From: Nemertoderma westbladi | Lineage: Eukaryota > Xenacoelomorpha > Nemertodermatida > Nemertodermatidae | Length of the DNA: 61,916 nt | Direction: 5' to 3' | Assembly: GCA_032718475.1 (NCBI GenBank) | Contig: JAUCBJ010007519.1 | Location: forward strand, 1 to 61,916 | In this document: positions 10,067 through 22,300 of the stretch, piece after piece | Layout: every line of letters begins with the position of its first letter | Position numbering within the stretch: the first letter of the stretch is position 1 | Program-made: the position numbers and the translations under genes | Notes under the pieces: model-generated | Told to the model about the DNA's origin: nothing | Databases searched by the model: none | Seen by the model: only the letters and a program-made list of their open reading frames with translations

Positions 10067-11509
10067 ATGTCTGATACTAAGCAGAACCTGTCAGACAGTT
10101 TATTAGATGTAACTATCTGCGACTCAGATAGAGACGTAGAACCGTCTAGTCGTAAGTTCAGTTCACCTCCCACTGTGAGGAAGGTCATCCCTCCAGTAGT
10201 AATAACGGAACCTAGGCTGGTCCAACATCGTAGGTCTATCATAGGCACTCGAGCTCAGGTAAAGCGGGACCAAGAAGCAGCGGAACAGCAACAACCCGCG
10301 AGCCAAGAACTCATTTCTCAGCGGCCCTACAGCTCCAGTAGTGAAGATACTGTAGAACTGACACCCGAGCGCGGAGCAAGGATGATGGATGCGGTTTATT
10401 CGGATCCCCTTCTCATCCTTCCTGCAGCCGTACTCACTAGGTTATTGATTGCGGTGGAAGAACACCAGACCGATTGGGCGAGAAGTCAGCGATCAACTAG
10501 AGATAGTTATGCGGGATACACGAGGGAAGAACTGAAGTCTATTGTCGAGTCGCAATGGAACTTCCCCGGACCCGGACTCCCGTTTGATTTATCAGAAGCT
10601 GCCTGGGAAGACATACACCGGATGGGAGTAGCCAAGGAAACCATCGATCCAGCTGTGTGGAAGAGGTCCGCAGCCGGATACGCACAGGGATTCTTCAGCT
10701 CTATGGAGCGAGTAGAAAAACAACTGTTACAACAACCTCAAGGACCTCAAGAGCAGGGACAACTGCTTTATCAAGTTAGAGAAAGAATTCTGCGAATCAG
10801 GCTAATATTATCAGCCTTTGAAGAGGCTTCTAAAAGAAGACAAGACACGTCGTTGCAAGTTGCCGTAAAGACTTGGTTTCAACGGGTGAGTCGCCAGGTT
10901 CAAGGAACAGCTCAGTGGAAAGCTCAGCTGGAGGAGCGCTCAACCCATGGAGAATCAACAGACGCTACTTTTTCCCAAGTGGAAAGTGAAGCGACGGCAG
11001 AGAAACCGCATAAGAGGGATGCCATTGACATCTATCTGTCAGACTATCAACGTTTTTTAGGTGATGACGAGTTGAGGAGAAGGTTAGAGGGACTTAGCCC
11101 TAATAGTGAAGGAACCAAGCTTGTGTTGGATGCCATCGATGTGGAAATGAGGGCTGCGAACCAGGCTAAATTTGATGAACAACTCCGCATCACACGAGTC
11201 CAGGAGGAGCAAGTCAAGAAAAAACGTATAGAAGACAGAAAGACAGCGGCAGTGGCAGCAGCAGTAGCAGCGGCAGAAGCAGAAAGAAAAGCGGCAGTGT
11301 CAGCGGCAGAGGCAGAAGCCGAAAGAAAGGCGGCAGAGGCAGAGGCAGAAGCCGAAAGAAAGGCGGCAGAGGCAGAGGCAGAAGCTGAAAGAAAGGTGGC
11401 AGCGGCAGCGGCCGAAGCAGAAAGAAAGGCGGCTGTAACAGCGGATATTGCCCCAAGAAGTTTAATCCAACTGACATCGCTTCCAGAGGAGCAACTCCTC
11501 AAGAACTGA
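10067..11509 (+). CDS. Gag-like protein of element 1 (C-terminally truncated)
   Basis: A 480-codon ORF homologous over its first roughly 460 codons to the N-terminal third of the element 2 Gag-protease ORF (shared start MSDT.QNLSDSL, and later DAIDIYLSDYQRFLGD). Residues about 385-465 are an Ala/Glu/Lys/Arg-rich repeat likely to form a long coiled coil or single alpha helix, built from short duplications. The retrotransposon capsid-like region, CCHC knuckles and protease seen in element 2 are deleted. The deletion junction lies near 11445-11452, where the sequence jumps to the RNase H/integrase linker in another frame. The last roughly 20 residues are therefore out-of-frame pol sequence. A Gag of this form would lack RNA-binding knuckles. 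The start Met matches that of element 2. Confidence 0.8.
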   Translation: MSDTKQNLSDSLLDVTICDSDRDVEPSSRKFSSPPTVRKVIPPVVITEPRLVQHRRSIIGTRAQVKRDQEAAEQQQPASQELISQRPYSSSSEDTVELTPERGARMMDAVYSDPLLILPAAVLTRLLIAVEEHQTDWARSQRSTRDSYAGYTREELKSIVESQWNFPGPGLPFDLSEAAWEDIHRMGVAKETIDPAVWKRSAAGYAQGFFSSMERVEKQLLQQPQGPQEQGQLLYQVRERILRIRLILSAFEEASKRRQDTSLQVAVKTWFQRVSRQVQGTAQWKAQLEERSTHGESTDATFSQVESEATAEKPHKRDAIDIYLSDYQRFLGDDELRRRLEGLSPNSEGTKLVLDAIDVEMRAANQAKFDEQLRITRVQEEQVKKKRIEDRKTAAVAAAVAAAEAERKAAVSAAEAEAERKAAEAEAEAERKAAEAEAEAERKVAAAAAEAERKAAVTADIAPRSLIQLTSLPEEQLLKN

Positions 11510-12069
11510 CAGATACTACAGACCGGTTAGGTGAACCCGACTTCCTGAGTAAGGAGGATGAATGGCCTCCCCATCTTACTCCGACTGAGATTAGACCAGC
11601 CAAGGGAGCGGAGAAAGTCAAACCTAAAACCCGGACGGGTGGATCGGAGTTATTTGAACCCGGGATAGATCTGTCGGTATTACATATTGCCAGGGACGAC
11701 GCCGTGGATCTGGACCTCCCCACCGCGAGTGGATCCTTCATGAAGATCAGAGAGAGCGATTGGAGCTCTGGAACATCAGACGTCTCGCAGGGACTCTCAC
11801 CTCTCCTGCAGGGAGCGACGGACCACTATAGCTCCTGGAATCGGCTTTGTAAGGCCGTCGTGTACCTAGAGCGATGTTTCTATCGTCACTATTCCAGGAC
11901 GAAGAGGAAACCTGGAATTGTATTCGGGATGCAGCGACTCAATCACCCAGTCGGTCGTTTGTGTTTACCGGAAGGGAATGGAGGACTCTCCGGAAACTGT
12001 GGAAGGCAAGATTTTCTTCCCACGACCACCTCCCTAATCCTTCAAACATCTAGGGACTCCATAACGTAA
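11449..12069 (+). pseudogene. Pol remnant: RNase H/integrase linker and integrase end
   Basis: In the frame +1 to gag's overlap, an open stretch contains NPTDIASRGATPQEL, then DFLSKEDEWPPHL, the characteristic Bel/Pao junction between RNase H and the integrase zinc-binding region. A short integrase-like stretch (RLCKAVVYLERCF) follows, then NHPVGRLCL near the tail and a terminal ...SRDSIT. The catalytic D,D,E core is missing. It has no start codon of its own and is out of frame with gag, so it is probably not expressed. Element 2 has the same linker and same C-terminal tail. Confidence 0.72.
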
Positions 12070-13725
12070 CAACATATGGAGTGGGTGTGTGACTCTATTA
12101 TTTTGTATTTGTTTTATTTTTATATTTATGTATGTATTATTATGTAATTTTATTATAATCGTTTTCTTTAATTTCATTTAGTAGAATGTTATTTTAGCGA
12201 TTATTTATTAGATTAGTGCAATATATATTCGCGTTTATTACTTAATTACGTATATATTATATTTAGTGCGACGGCGAGAAATAATTATTTTCCTCCTTCC
12301 TTACTGTCTGTATTACATTACAAATACGTAACTACAGTAAGATGACATACCCGTACTTATTAAAGTACAATAAAGCCACTACTATATTCAAGTATTATTG
12401 GTAGGCAGAGTATTAGGAATGCAAAGTTCAGATCCTCGTGTCTCGGCTAAACCAAGCTCTGGGTAGACCTTGGAAACGACTTGCCTCTTCACACTGACAT
12501 TGCTTCGTGCGATATTGCTCTCATACCATATATTAAATAATACATATAGTAGCGTGATGTCCCTCTAACAGTAGCGTGAAACGCAAATAAATCTGTTAAA
12601 CCTTTTGACCATCTGTAATTCTAGTCGATTAAGATATCGCGGCACCCACCGATATACTTGAAAGACAAATTCTAGAATCAGTGGTTAACGTCCCCAGACA
12701 AGTTCTGGAATAAATCGGTGCCCATCTCAAATATTAATTATTTAATATTTGCTAATCCAATAAATCAAAATCTGTAAAATTCAGATCCTTCAACAATTCT
12801 AGTCAATTAAGACATCGTAGCATTTACCGATATTCTTAAAAAGACAATTTTCATAGAATTAAGGATCTTGTGTCCCCAGACATGTTCTAGAATCAAAACA
12901 TGTCAATTTAATTATCAAATAATAAAATTTCAGGGAATAAATTTAAATTCATGCCTTTTAATGAATTTAATAAATTGCCTTTTTTACGCAATTTATAACA
13001 TTCCCAAAATTCCATTAATTAATAGATCAAGGGAGCGGAGATTTATCTTCTTATGCGTATGAGTGTGCGAAAGTCTCCCAAACATAGTCAATAGCCGATA
13101 AAATTCATAAAGCCATGTATAAAACAGGACATTGACCATTAAAGAATTACTATTAAATAACATCCCAGATCTGGATGCATTGGAATTACCCTAATTCTAC
13201 CGCTAGCTTTACATAATGTCACCATAGCAACAACCACGCTAGAATTAGAATTGAGTTAAAAGAACAATAGAAAGCTTGTCTCATTGAATAGCATAGGGAA
13301 TAAATAGCGCACTGCTAGTATCCAAGGATACATAATAATACAGTGACATTCTGGAAGGCATTGACTAACGGACAAATGGCCCGAGTGTGTGTAATTTGTG
13401 ACAAGTTGTGTGTGTGGTATTTGTGAGTTTATAGGCGAATGTTACTACTAAGGTGTGTTTACAGTAGCGAGTCGCAATTGTGAAAGTAACCCTAACTCTC
13501 CAGTAAGAACCTGAGGTGTATCTAAGCCTTTGGGACGGACAGTCGAGTGACTTGTGCCGGTTGTCGCTGTCGTTGTGCGGCTACGTCGTTGGCGAAAGTA
13601 CAGCGGCGACGACACATCGGCGCTGAGGATCTCGCACTGTCCGGGGGCTGATTGGGGTAGGCAGCGACGCTCGCTAGCCTAAATATAAACTCCTTACAAT
13701 ATGGATAAACTCATATATAGCAGAT
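12070..13725 (+). other. Non-coding stretch between pol remnant and ORF3, element 1
   Basis: No supported ORF. It contains a diverged tandem duplication of about 180 bp (about 12615-12725 and 12795-12900, sharing ttctagtc.attaag and gtccccagaca). A GC-rich, structured segment lies at about 13539-13645. The region is conserved with element 2 (33445-35068 on the minus strand), so it is an element component and not host DNA. Confidence 0.6.
13539..13645 (+). promoter_or_regulatory. Putative structured RNA upstream of ORF3, element 1
   Basis: A closing stem GGACAGT (near 13539) pairs with ACTGTCC (near 13638). Inside, gttgtcgctgt can pair with acagcggcgac over 11 positions with two G-U pairs. 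Element 2 has the same outer GGACAGT/ACTGTCC arms and a related inner CGTTGTCG/CGACAGCG stem despite sequence drift. This could be an export, splicing or translation element; function is not shown. Confidence 0.4.
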
Positions 13726-15058
13726 ATGACGGAGTTGATAGAAGATGGTCTTGGTATCGGGGAGTGATATACTCTACTTTTACAGGCGTTTGTTGATAGC
13801 TTAATACGCGGCGACGTTAGTCCAACTGCTGCGGAGGACGATGGTCGTTATATCGAACCGCCAATGTCCCAAGAGCAGCTCACGCATGAGTTGGACTATA
13901 GAAAATTCGCTGCTCGATATACGCAGCGTAATGGTACGTATATGGGCTTCTTAACTACTGATCATCCTATCGATTTACACAATACGGACTATGTCGACTA
14001 TATATCCTGCCCAGTGGAGTCGGAACCATAAACTGAAATTCGAATGCGAAAATTCTATTCGAAATCGACTCGAAAGAAAAGACACTAAAGAAACAAATGG
14101 ACGCGGTAACTCCAACGTATATTTGGAATTTTTGATAGAAGCATTGTAACAACAAATAAATATCACCCGCGTTTCCCCTACCAGACGTGAGTCTTTGGTA
14201 TTATTACGATAAATGCCCTAGACCCAGCCAATAAACGGAAAGACATAAACATCCACGGAAACGTTGTTTTAAACACAGTTGTGCTCGTTATATTTACTGG
14301 AGTTTCGAGCGAAACTTGTTTGACGTATCACCTATGCTCACTCGGCTCGAACGATCCTGGAGTAAACCTACGATCAGAGTCCCGGAATACTCGGTCAAAC
14401 CTCCTCATTCCTTAGTTGGACCTCAGACCTGCGATCCTGGTGGTGTCGCGGATCCTCGCGGACTGTATTCACTGTTCAAAGATCTAGTGCTACCCTAACA
14501 ATTAATCGGTAACACTCCGACAGTGATTTCTAGCTAGCCGCCCATCTTACCTGGCCGGATTGTGACGCGGACACCTAATATCACTATCCAACCGTATGGT
14601 CGTCCCCGTTTAACGCGATACAACCCCTCATCAAGGTGAAGGAGAGCGTTGTACGAAGCGAGTTAAACGCTATTCTATAAAGATCAAAAAAGAAACCTGC
14701 GTTTGTTCAGATAAACGTAAGTTATAACAGTAAGTCCAATCGATAAACGAATTGGCCTTATCTCAATTCGATTGGGAAATCCAGAATCTCTAAGAAGTTA
14801 TCGAACTTGGACGATCCTATTCTCTGCGAGAGTTTTTGGATGAACGTATCCAGCTACGAGCGGAGGAAAATCAGCTCGAGGGGAAGCATATCGAAATGGC
14901 AGATACCTCGACCATAATCCTACACCTTCTGATGCAATCATATTGCACCCTTCGCCCAGGAGTTATAGCCTTCCTAGTAAAGTGGCTCGCCCCAAAGAGA
15001 AAAAGACTCTTGCTAGCCTCAAAAACTGCGTAAACGCCGTCTGCGTAAGAAAGACTAA
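13726..15058 (+). pseudogene. ORF3 remnant of element 1
   Basis: A frame from ATG 13726 to stop 14029-14031 is broken only by one TGA at codon 14. It contains PPMSQEQLTHELDYRKF and RNGTYMGFLTT, closely matching element 2 ORF3. The middle (about 14032-14830) does not match element 2 and has several stops, though one frame is rich in Cys/His/Arg (14215-14300) and another is open at 14316-14498. The end (about 14925-15058) again matches element 2 at nucleotide level (SDAIILHPSPRSY-type segment, then a Lys/Arg-rich tail) but is frameshifted. The gene lies where an env-like or accessory gene sits in LTR elements. Product function is unknown. Confidence 0.55.
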
Positions 15059-15120
15059 CTGTTTAGAGTATCTTTATATTTTAGAAACTGTGATTTGTTA
15101 TATTTTATAGACTTAAATCC

Positions 15121-15136
15121 CATTTTCTGGGAGCGG
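15121..15136 (+). promoter_or_regulatory. Polypurine-tract position of element 1
   Basis: The sequence cattttctgggagcgg abuts the 3' LTR, and the identical 16 bases abut the 3' LTR of element 2. The position and conservation fit the plus-strand primer site, though the purine run (gggagcgg) is short. Confidence 0.6.
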
Positions 15137-16326
15137 TGTAAAAGCTTTTGCGTAATTAGCCGGTTATTTTCCCGTAAAGTACTCTGTAGTTGGTTTACCA
15201 GGCATAAAAAGGCCGTGTCCTTACTGTACTGGTGTTTTAGAGGACATAAAAGCCATTTCTTCTGTATGTGTACTTTAAAGGACATAATCCGTAATTTCGT
15301 GACGCAATAGCTGGATACTCTTGAAAACAGTGTCGCTACCATGACGATGGCTAACAGCTGATATTGCCACGTAGAACATTTCTTTGTTTCTTTGTTCTCT
15401 CTTAGTTCAGTCGGGCAATCAGAGCATTTTTATGGCTCTTGTACAGAAATTTCCGAGAAATCACGTAATGCATTATGGGCAGTGTTATCATTCAGTCCTG
15501 AGCCAAGGAAGAACGGCTTTGGAGTATTTTGTGCTTTTCTGCTTTAGCCTTACACTAGTAGGCTTAATTATAAGGACATTTATCCGTTATCTGGGTAACT
15601 CAATGTTATCTGCACTGGTTAACACTGGTTAACTGGCCCATACTGTGCAACTTAACTTAACATTACTGCTTTGCTGTCGGTTATTCATTATATTTGTTGA
15701 TGAATTATTATATTTGGAATAACGAGAAATAACCCCGAAACCCAATATTCTTGATATACCGAAGGTAAGAGAGAAAGGTTACATATAACGATTGCGACTT
15801 ATGTTAAAGTGGTTTGAAGTGAATCTAATGTTATTTGATAGACCCTACATGAGTCGGTCTGTGTTCCTTTTATATGTGACTTAAATCAGTGAAGATCGGC
15901 AGATTAGTGTGCAGTATTGTGCAGCATTGTGTATGAGTGAGACTGATAACGAAGCATTTCCTAAAGAATGCGCCATATATGTGAATTGTAACTAAGCCAT
16001 ATCGTTGTGAGTAGTTTAAGTCATAACTCTGTTTATATAGATAGAGCGCCACGTCCTAAAGGAACTGTTAATATTCCCCGAAGGTGAATAATATTGTCAG
16101 AGATTATATAATACTGTCAGTCGAATAATACATTAGGCTTACATAGCAATACGATTAAGCCCTCGAAGTCAATCTCCTGGGTATATCCAACGGGTGAATG
16201 ATCGCGCACAGATTGGTTTCAACTAGTGTAGTGAATCAAATACTTGTTAGAGGCTAAAGCGATTTATTATCTAGGAGACATCCTAATTTGGCGGGTTAAA
16301 CTGCCAAAGGTCTGAAAGCGCGAACA
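15137..16326 (+). repeat. 3' LTR of element 1
   Basis: 1190 bp, near-identical to 6633-7822. It is followed by the target duplication ccttg (16327-16331) and then by satellite sequence that continues the unit interrupted at 6632. Confidence 0.93.
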
Positions 16327-19300
16327 CCTTGTTTGTCTGCATGACTAGCTGTTGGTTGATTACCTCCCACCAACCTTGTCCGCATGGCAAGCCGTTGGTT
16401 GATTACCTTCCACCAACCTTGTCTGCATGTCTAGCCGTTGGTTGATTACTTTCCGCTGACCTTGTTTGTCTGCATGGCTAGCCGTTGGTTGATTACCTCC
16501 CACCAACCATGTCCACATGGCTAGCCGTTGGTTGATTACCTTCCACCAACCTTGTCTGTATGTCTAGCCATTGGTTGATTACCTTCCGCCAACCTTGTCT
16601 GCATGGCTAGCCGTTGGTTGATTACCTTCTGCCAACCTTGACTGCAGGACTAGCCGTTGGTTGATTACCTTCTGCCAACCTTGTCTCCATGTCTAGCCGT
16701 TGGTTGAATACCTTCCACCAACCTTGTCTGCATGGCTAGCCGTTGGTTGAGATTACCTTCCACCGACCTTGTCTGCATGGCTAGCCGTTGGTTGATTACC
16801 TTCTGCCGACCTTGTCTGCATGGCTAGCGGTTGGTTGATTACCTTCCGCTAACCTTGTCTGCATGGCTAGCCGTTGGTTGATTACCTTCCGCCGACATTG
16901 TTTGTCTGCATGGCTAGCCATTGGTTGATTACCTCCCCCCAACCTTGTCCACATGTCTAGCCGTTGGTTGATTACCTTCCGCCGACCTTGTCTGCATGAC
17001 TACCCATTGGTTGATTACCTTCCGCCAAACTTGTCTGCATGGCTAGCCGTTGGTTGATTACCTTCAGCTAACCTTGTCTGCATAGCTAGCTGTTGGTTGA
17101 TTACCTTCCGCCGACCTTGTTTGTCTGCATGGCTAGCCATTGGTTGATTACCTCCCACCAACCTTGTCCGCATGGCTAGCCGTTGGTTGATTACCTTCCA
17201 CCAACCTTGTCTGCATTTCTAGCCGTTGGTTGATTACCTTCCGCCAACCTTGTCTGCAGGAGTAGCCGTTGGTTGATTACCTTCCACCAACCTTGTCTGC
17301 ATGGCTAGCTGTTAGTTGATTACCTTCCACTAACCTTGTCTGCATGGCTAGCCGTTGGTTGATTACCTCCCACCACCCTTGTCTGTATGTCTAGCTGTTG
17401 GTTGATTACCTTCCGCTGCCTTGTCTGCATGACTACCCGTTGGTTGATTACCTTCCACCACCTTGTCTGCATGGCTAGCCGTTGGTTGATTACCTTCGGC
17501 TAACCTTGTCTGCATGGCTAGCCGTTGGTTGATTACCTTCCGTCGACCTTGTTTGTCTGCATGGCTAGCCTTTGGTTGATTACCTTCCCCCGACCTTGTC
17601 TGCATGGCTAGCCGTTGGTTGATTACCTCCCACCAACCTTGACCGCATGGCAAGCCGTTGGTTGATTACCTTCCACCAACCTTGTCTGCATGTATATATA
17701 GCCGTTGGTTGATTACCTTCCGCTGACCTTGTTTGTCTGCATGGCTAGCCGTTGGTTGATTACCTCCCACCAACCTTGTCCGCATGGCTAGCCGTTGGTT
17801 GATTACCTTCCACCAACCTTGCCTGCATGTCTAGCCGTTGATTGATTACCTTCCGCCAACCTTGTCTGCATGGCTAGCCGTTGGTTGAATACCTTCTGCC
17901 AACCTTGACTGCAGGACTAACCATTGGTTGATTACCTTCTGCCAACCTTGTCTGCATGTCTAGCCGTTGGTTGAATACCTTCCACCAACCTTGTCTGCAT
18001 GGCTAGCCGTTGGTTGATTAACTTCCACCGACCTTGTCTGCATGGCTAGCCGTTGGTTGATAACCTTCTGCCGACCTTGTCTGCATGGCTAGCGGTTGGT
18101 TGATTACCTTCCGCTAACCTTGTATGCATGGCTAGCCGTTGGTTGATTACCTTCTGCCAACCTTGACTGCATTGCTAGCCGTTGGTTGATTGCCTTCCCC
18201 CGACCTTGTCTGTCTGCATGGCTAGCCTTAGGTTGATTACCTTCCGCCGATCTTGTCTGTCTGCATGGCTAGCCGTTGGTTGATTACCTTCCACCAACCT
18301 TGTCTGCATGTCTAACTGTTGGTTGATTACCTTCCGCCGAACGTGTCTGCATGTCTAGCCATTGGTTGATTAGCTTCCACCAACCTTGTCTGCATGGCTA
18401 GCCGTTGGTTGAATACCTTCCACCAACCTTGTCTGCATGTCTAGTCGTTGGTTGATTACCTTCCGCTAACCTTGTCTGCATGGCTAGCCGTTGGTTGATT
18501 ACCTTCCGCTAACCTTCTCTGCATGGCTAGCCGTTGGTTGATTACCTCCCCCCAACCTTGTCTGTCTGCATTGCTAGCCTTAGGTTGATTACCTTCCGCC
18601 GATCTTGTCTGTCTGCATGACTAGCCGTTGGTTGATTACCTTCCACCAACCTAGTCTGCATGGCTAGCCGTTGGTTGATTACCTTCCGCTAACCTTGTCT
18701 GCATGGCTAGCCGTTGGTTGATTACCTTCCGCTAACCTTGTCTGCATGGCTAGCCGTTGGTTGATTACCTCCCCCCAACCTTGTCTGTATGTCTAGCCGT
18801 TGGTTGATTACCTTCCGCCGACCTTGTCTGCATGACTACCCGTTGGTTGATTACCTTCCGCCAAACTTGTCTGCATGGCTAGCCACCTTCAGCTAACCTT
18901 GTCTGCATAGCTAGCCGTTGGTTGATTACCTTCCGCCAACATTGTCTGCATGGCTAGCTATTGGTTGATTACCTTCCACCAACCTTGTCTGCATGTCTAG
19001 ACGTTGGTTGATTACCTTCCACCAACCTTGTCTGCATGTCTAGACGTTGGTTGATTACCTTCCGTTGACCTTGTCTGCATGGCTAGCCGTTGGATGATTA
19101 CATTCCGCTAACCTTGTCTGCATGGCTAGCCATTGGTTGATTACCTTCCGCCGAGATTGTTTGTCTGTATGGGTATCCGTTGGTTGATTACCTCCCCCTA
19201 ACCTTGTCCACATGTCTAGCTGTTTTTTGATTACCTTCCGCCGACCTTGTCTGCATGACTACCCGTTGGTTAATTACCTTCCGCCAAACTTGTCTGCATG

Positions 19301-22300
19301 GCTAGCCGTTGGTTGACTACCTTCAGCTAACCTTGTCTGCATAGCTAGCTGTTGGTTGATTACCTTCCGCCCACCTTGTATGTCTGCATGGCTAGCCGTT
19401 GGTTGATTACCTTCCACCAACCTTGTCTGCATTTCTGGCCGTTGGTTGATTACCTTCCACCAACCTTGTCTGCATGGCTAGCCGTTGGTTGAGTACCTTC
19501 CGCCGACCTTGTCTGCAGGACTAGCCGTTGGTTGATTACCTTCCACCAACCTTGTCTGCATGGCTAGCTGTTGGTTGATTACCTTCCACTAACCTTGTCT
19601 GCATGGCTAGCCGTTGGTTGATTACCTTCCGCCGACCTTGTTTGTCTGCATGGCTAGCCATTGGTTGATTACCTCCCACCAACCTTGTCCACATGGCTAG
19701 CGGTTGGTTGATTACCTTCTGCTAACCTTGTATGCATGGCTAGCCGTTGGTTGATTACTTTCCACCGACCTTGTCTGCATGGCTAGCCATTATTGGTTGA
19801 TAACCTTCCACCAACCTTGTCTGCTTGGCTAGCCGTTGGTTGATTACCTTCCGCCGACCTTGTTTGTCCGCAAGGCTAGCCGTTGGTTGAATACCTTCTA
19901 CCAACATTGTCTGCATGGCTAGCTATTGGTTGATTACCTTCCACCAACCTTGTCTGCATGTCTAGACGTTGGTTGATTACCTTCCACCAACCTTGTCTGC
20001 ATGTCTAGACGTTGGTTGATTACCTTCCGTTGACCTTGTCTGCATGGCTAGCCGTTGGTTGATTACCTTCCGCTAACCTTGTCTGCATGGCTAGCCATTG
20101 GTTGATTACCTTCCGCCGAGATTGTTTGTCTGTATGGGTAGCCGTTGGTTGATTACCTCCCCCCAACCTTGTCCACATGTCTAGCTGTTTTTTGATTACC
20201 TTCCGCCGACCTTGTCTGCATGACTACCCGTTGGTTGATTACCTTCCGCCAAACTTGTCTGCATGGCTAGCCGTTGGTTGACTACCTTCAGCTAACCTTG
20301 TCTGCATAGCTAGCTGTTGGTTGATTACCTTCCGCCCACCTTGTATGTCTGCATGGCTAGCCGTTGGTTGATTACCTCCCACCAACCTTGTCCGCATGGC
20401 TAGCCGTTGGTTGATTACCTTCCACCAACCTTGTCTGCATTTCTGGCCATTGGTTGATTACCTTCCACCAACCTTGTCTGCATGGCTAGCCGTTGGTTGA
20501 GTACCTTCCGCCGACCTTGTCTGCAGGACTAGCCGTTGGTTGATTACCTTCCACCAACCTTGTCTGCATGGCTAGCTGTTGGTTGATTACCTTCCACTAA
20601 CCTTGTCTGCATGGCTAGCCGTTGGTTGATTACCTCCCACCAACCTTGTCTGCATGTCTAGCCGTTGGTTGATTACCTTCCGCCACCTTGTCTGCATGAC
20701 TACCCGTTGGTTGATTACCTTCCGTTGACCTTGTCTGCATGGCTAGCCGTTGGTTGATTACCTTCCGCTAACCTTGTCTGCATGGCTAGCCATTGGTTGA
20801 TTACCTTCCGCCGAGATTGTTTGTCTGTATGGGTAGCCGTTGGTTGATTACCTCCCCCCAACCTTGTCCACATGTCTAGCTGTTTTTTGATTACCTTCCG
20901 CCGACCTTGTCTGCATGACTACCCGTTGGTTGATTACCTTCCGCCAAACTTGTCTGCATGGCTAGCCGTTGGTTGACTACCTTCAGCTAACCTTGTCTGC
21001 ATAGCTAGCTGTTGGTTGATTACCTTCCGCCCACCTTGTATGTCTGCATGGCTAGCCGTTGGTTGATTACCTCCCACCAACCTTGTCCGCATGGCTAGCC
21101 GTTGGTTGATTACCTTCCACCAACCTTGTCTGCATTTCTGGCCATTGGTTGATTACCTTCCACCAACCTTGTCTGCATGGCTAGCCGTTGGTTGAGTACC
21201 TTCCGCCGACCTTGTCTGCAGGACTAGCCGTTGGTTGATTACCTTCCACCAACCTTGTCTGCATGGCTAGCTGTTGGTTGATTACCTTCCACTAACCTTG
21301 TCTGCATGGCTAGCCGTTGGTTGATTACCTCCCACCAACCTTGTCTGCATGTCTAGCCGTTGGTTGATTACCTTCCGCCACCTTGTCTGCATGACTACCC
21401 GTTGGTTGATTACCTTCCACCACCTTGTCTGCATGGCTAGCCATTGGTTGATTAACTTCCGCTAACCTTGTCTGCATGGCTAGCCGTTGGTTGATTACCT
21501 TCTGCCGACCTTGTTTGTCTGCATGGCTAGCTGTTGGTTGATTACCTCCCACCAACCTTGTCCGCATGGCAAGCCGTTGGTTGATTATCTTCCACCAACC
21601 TTGTCTGCATGTCTAGCCGTTGGTTGATTACCTTCCGCTGACCTTGTTTGTCTGCATGGCTAGCCGTTGGTTGATTACCTCCCACCAACCATGTCCACAT
21701 GGCTAGCCGTTGGTTGATTACCTTCCACCAACCTTGTCTGCATGTCTAGCCATTGGTTGATTACCTTCCGCCAACCTTGTCTGCATGGCTAGCCGTTGGT
21801 TGATTACCTTCTGCCAACCTTGACTGCAGGACTAGCCGTTGGTTGATTACCTTCTGCCAACCTTGTCTGCATGTCTAGCCGTTGGTTGAATACCTTCCAC
21901 CAACCTTGTCTGCATGGCTAGCCGTTGGTTGAGATTACCTTCCACCGACCTTGTCTGCATGGCTAGCCGTTGGTTGATTACCTTCTGCCGACCTTGTCTG
22001 CATGGCTAGCGGTTGGTTGATTACCTTCCGCTAACCTTGTCTGCATGGCTAGCCGTTGGTTGATTACCTCCCCCCAACCTTGTCCACATGTCTAGCCGTT
22101 GGTTGATTACCTTCCGCCGACCTTGTCAGCATGACTACCCATTGGTTGATTACCTTCCGCCAAACTTGTCTGCATGGCTAGCCGTTGGTTGATTACCTTC
22201 AGCTAACCTTGTCTGCATAGCTAGCCGTTGGTTGATTACCTTCCGCCGACCTTGTTTGTCTGCATGGCTAGCCGTTGGTTGATTACCTCCCACCAACCTT

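Larger units (their letters stand above)
6633..16326 (+). mobile_element. Bel/Pao-like LTR element 1 (non-autonomous, pol-deleted)
   Basis: A complete LTR-to-LTR insertion of about 9.7 kb. Both LTRs are 1190 bp, begin TGTAAAAG and end GCGAACA, and are flanked by the 5-bp duplication ccttg (6628-6632 and 16327-16331). The internal part holds a 2.2-kb leader, a gag-type ORF, a remnant of the RNase H/integrase linker and integrase end, a 1.6-kb non-coding stretch, ORF3 remnants, and a purine-rich tract before the 3' LTR. Protease, RT, RNase H and the integrase core are absent. I counted about seven differences between the LTRs, implying a fairly young insertion. Assignment to Bel/Pao rests on the gag and linker motifs shared with element 2 and its protease. 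Confidence 0.88.

Noticed and set aside
11047-11502. Long Ser/Ala-rich ORFs antisense to gag (also 38277-38738)
   Set aside because: They are shadows of the Ala/Glu/Lys coiled-coil coding repeat in element 1 and element 2.
12868-13062. 64-residue ORF in the non-coding part of element 1
   Set aside because: AT-rich chance frame with no match in element 2.
17363-17653. Minus-strand ORFs in the satellite with repeated GNQPTASHADK peptides (also 3462-3656, 21325-21567, 22498-22788)
   Set aside because: They arise because some 43/47-bp units happen to lack stops; the peptide is a by-product of the satellite and shows no independent conservation.
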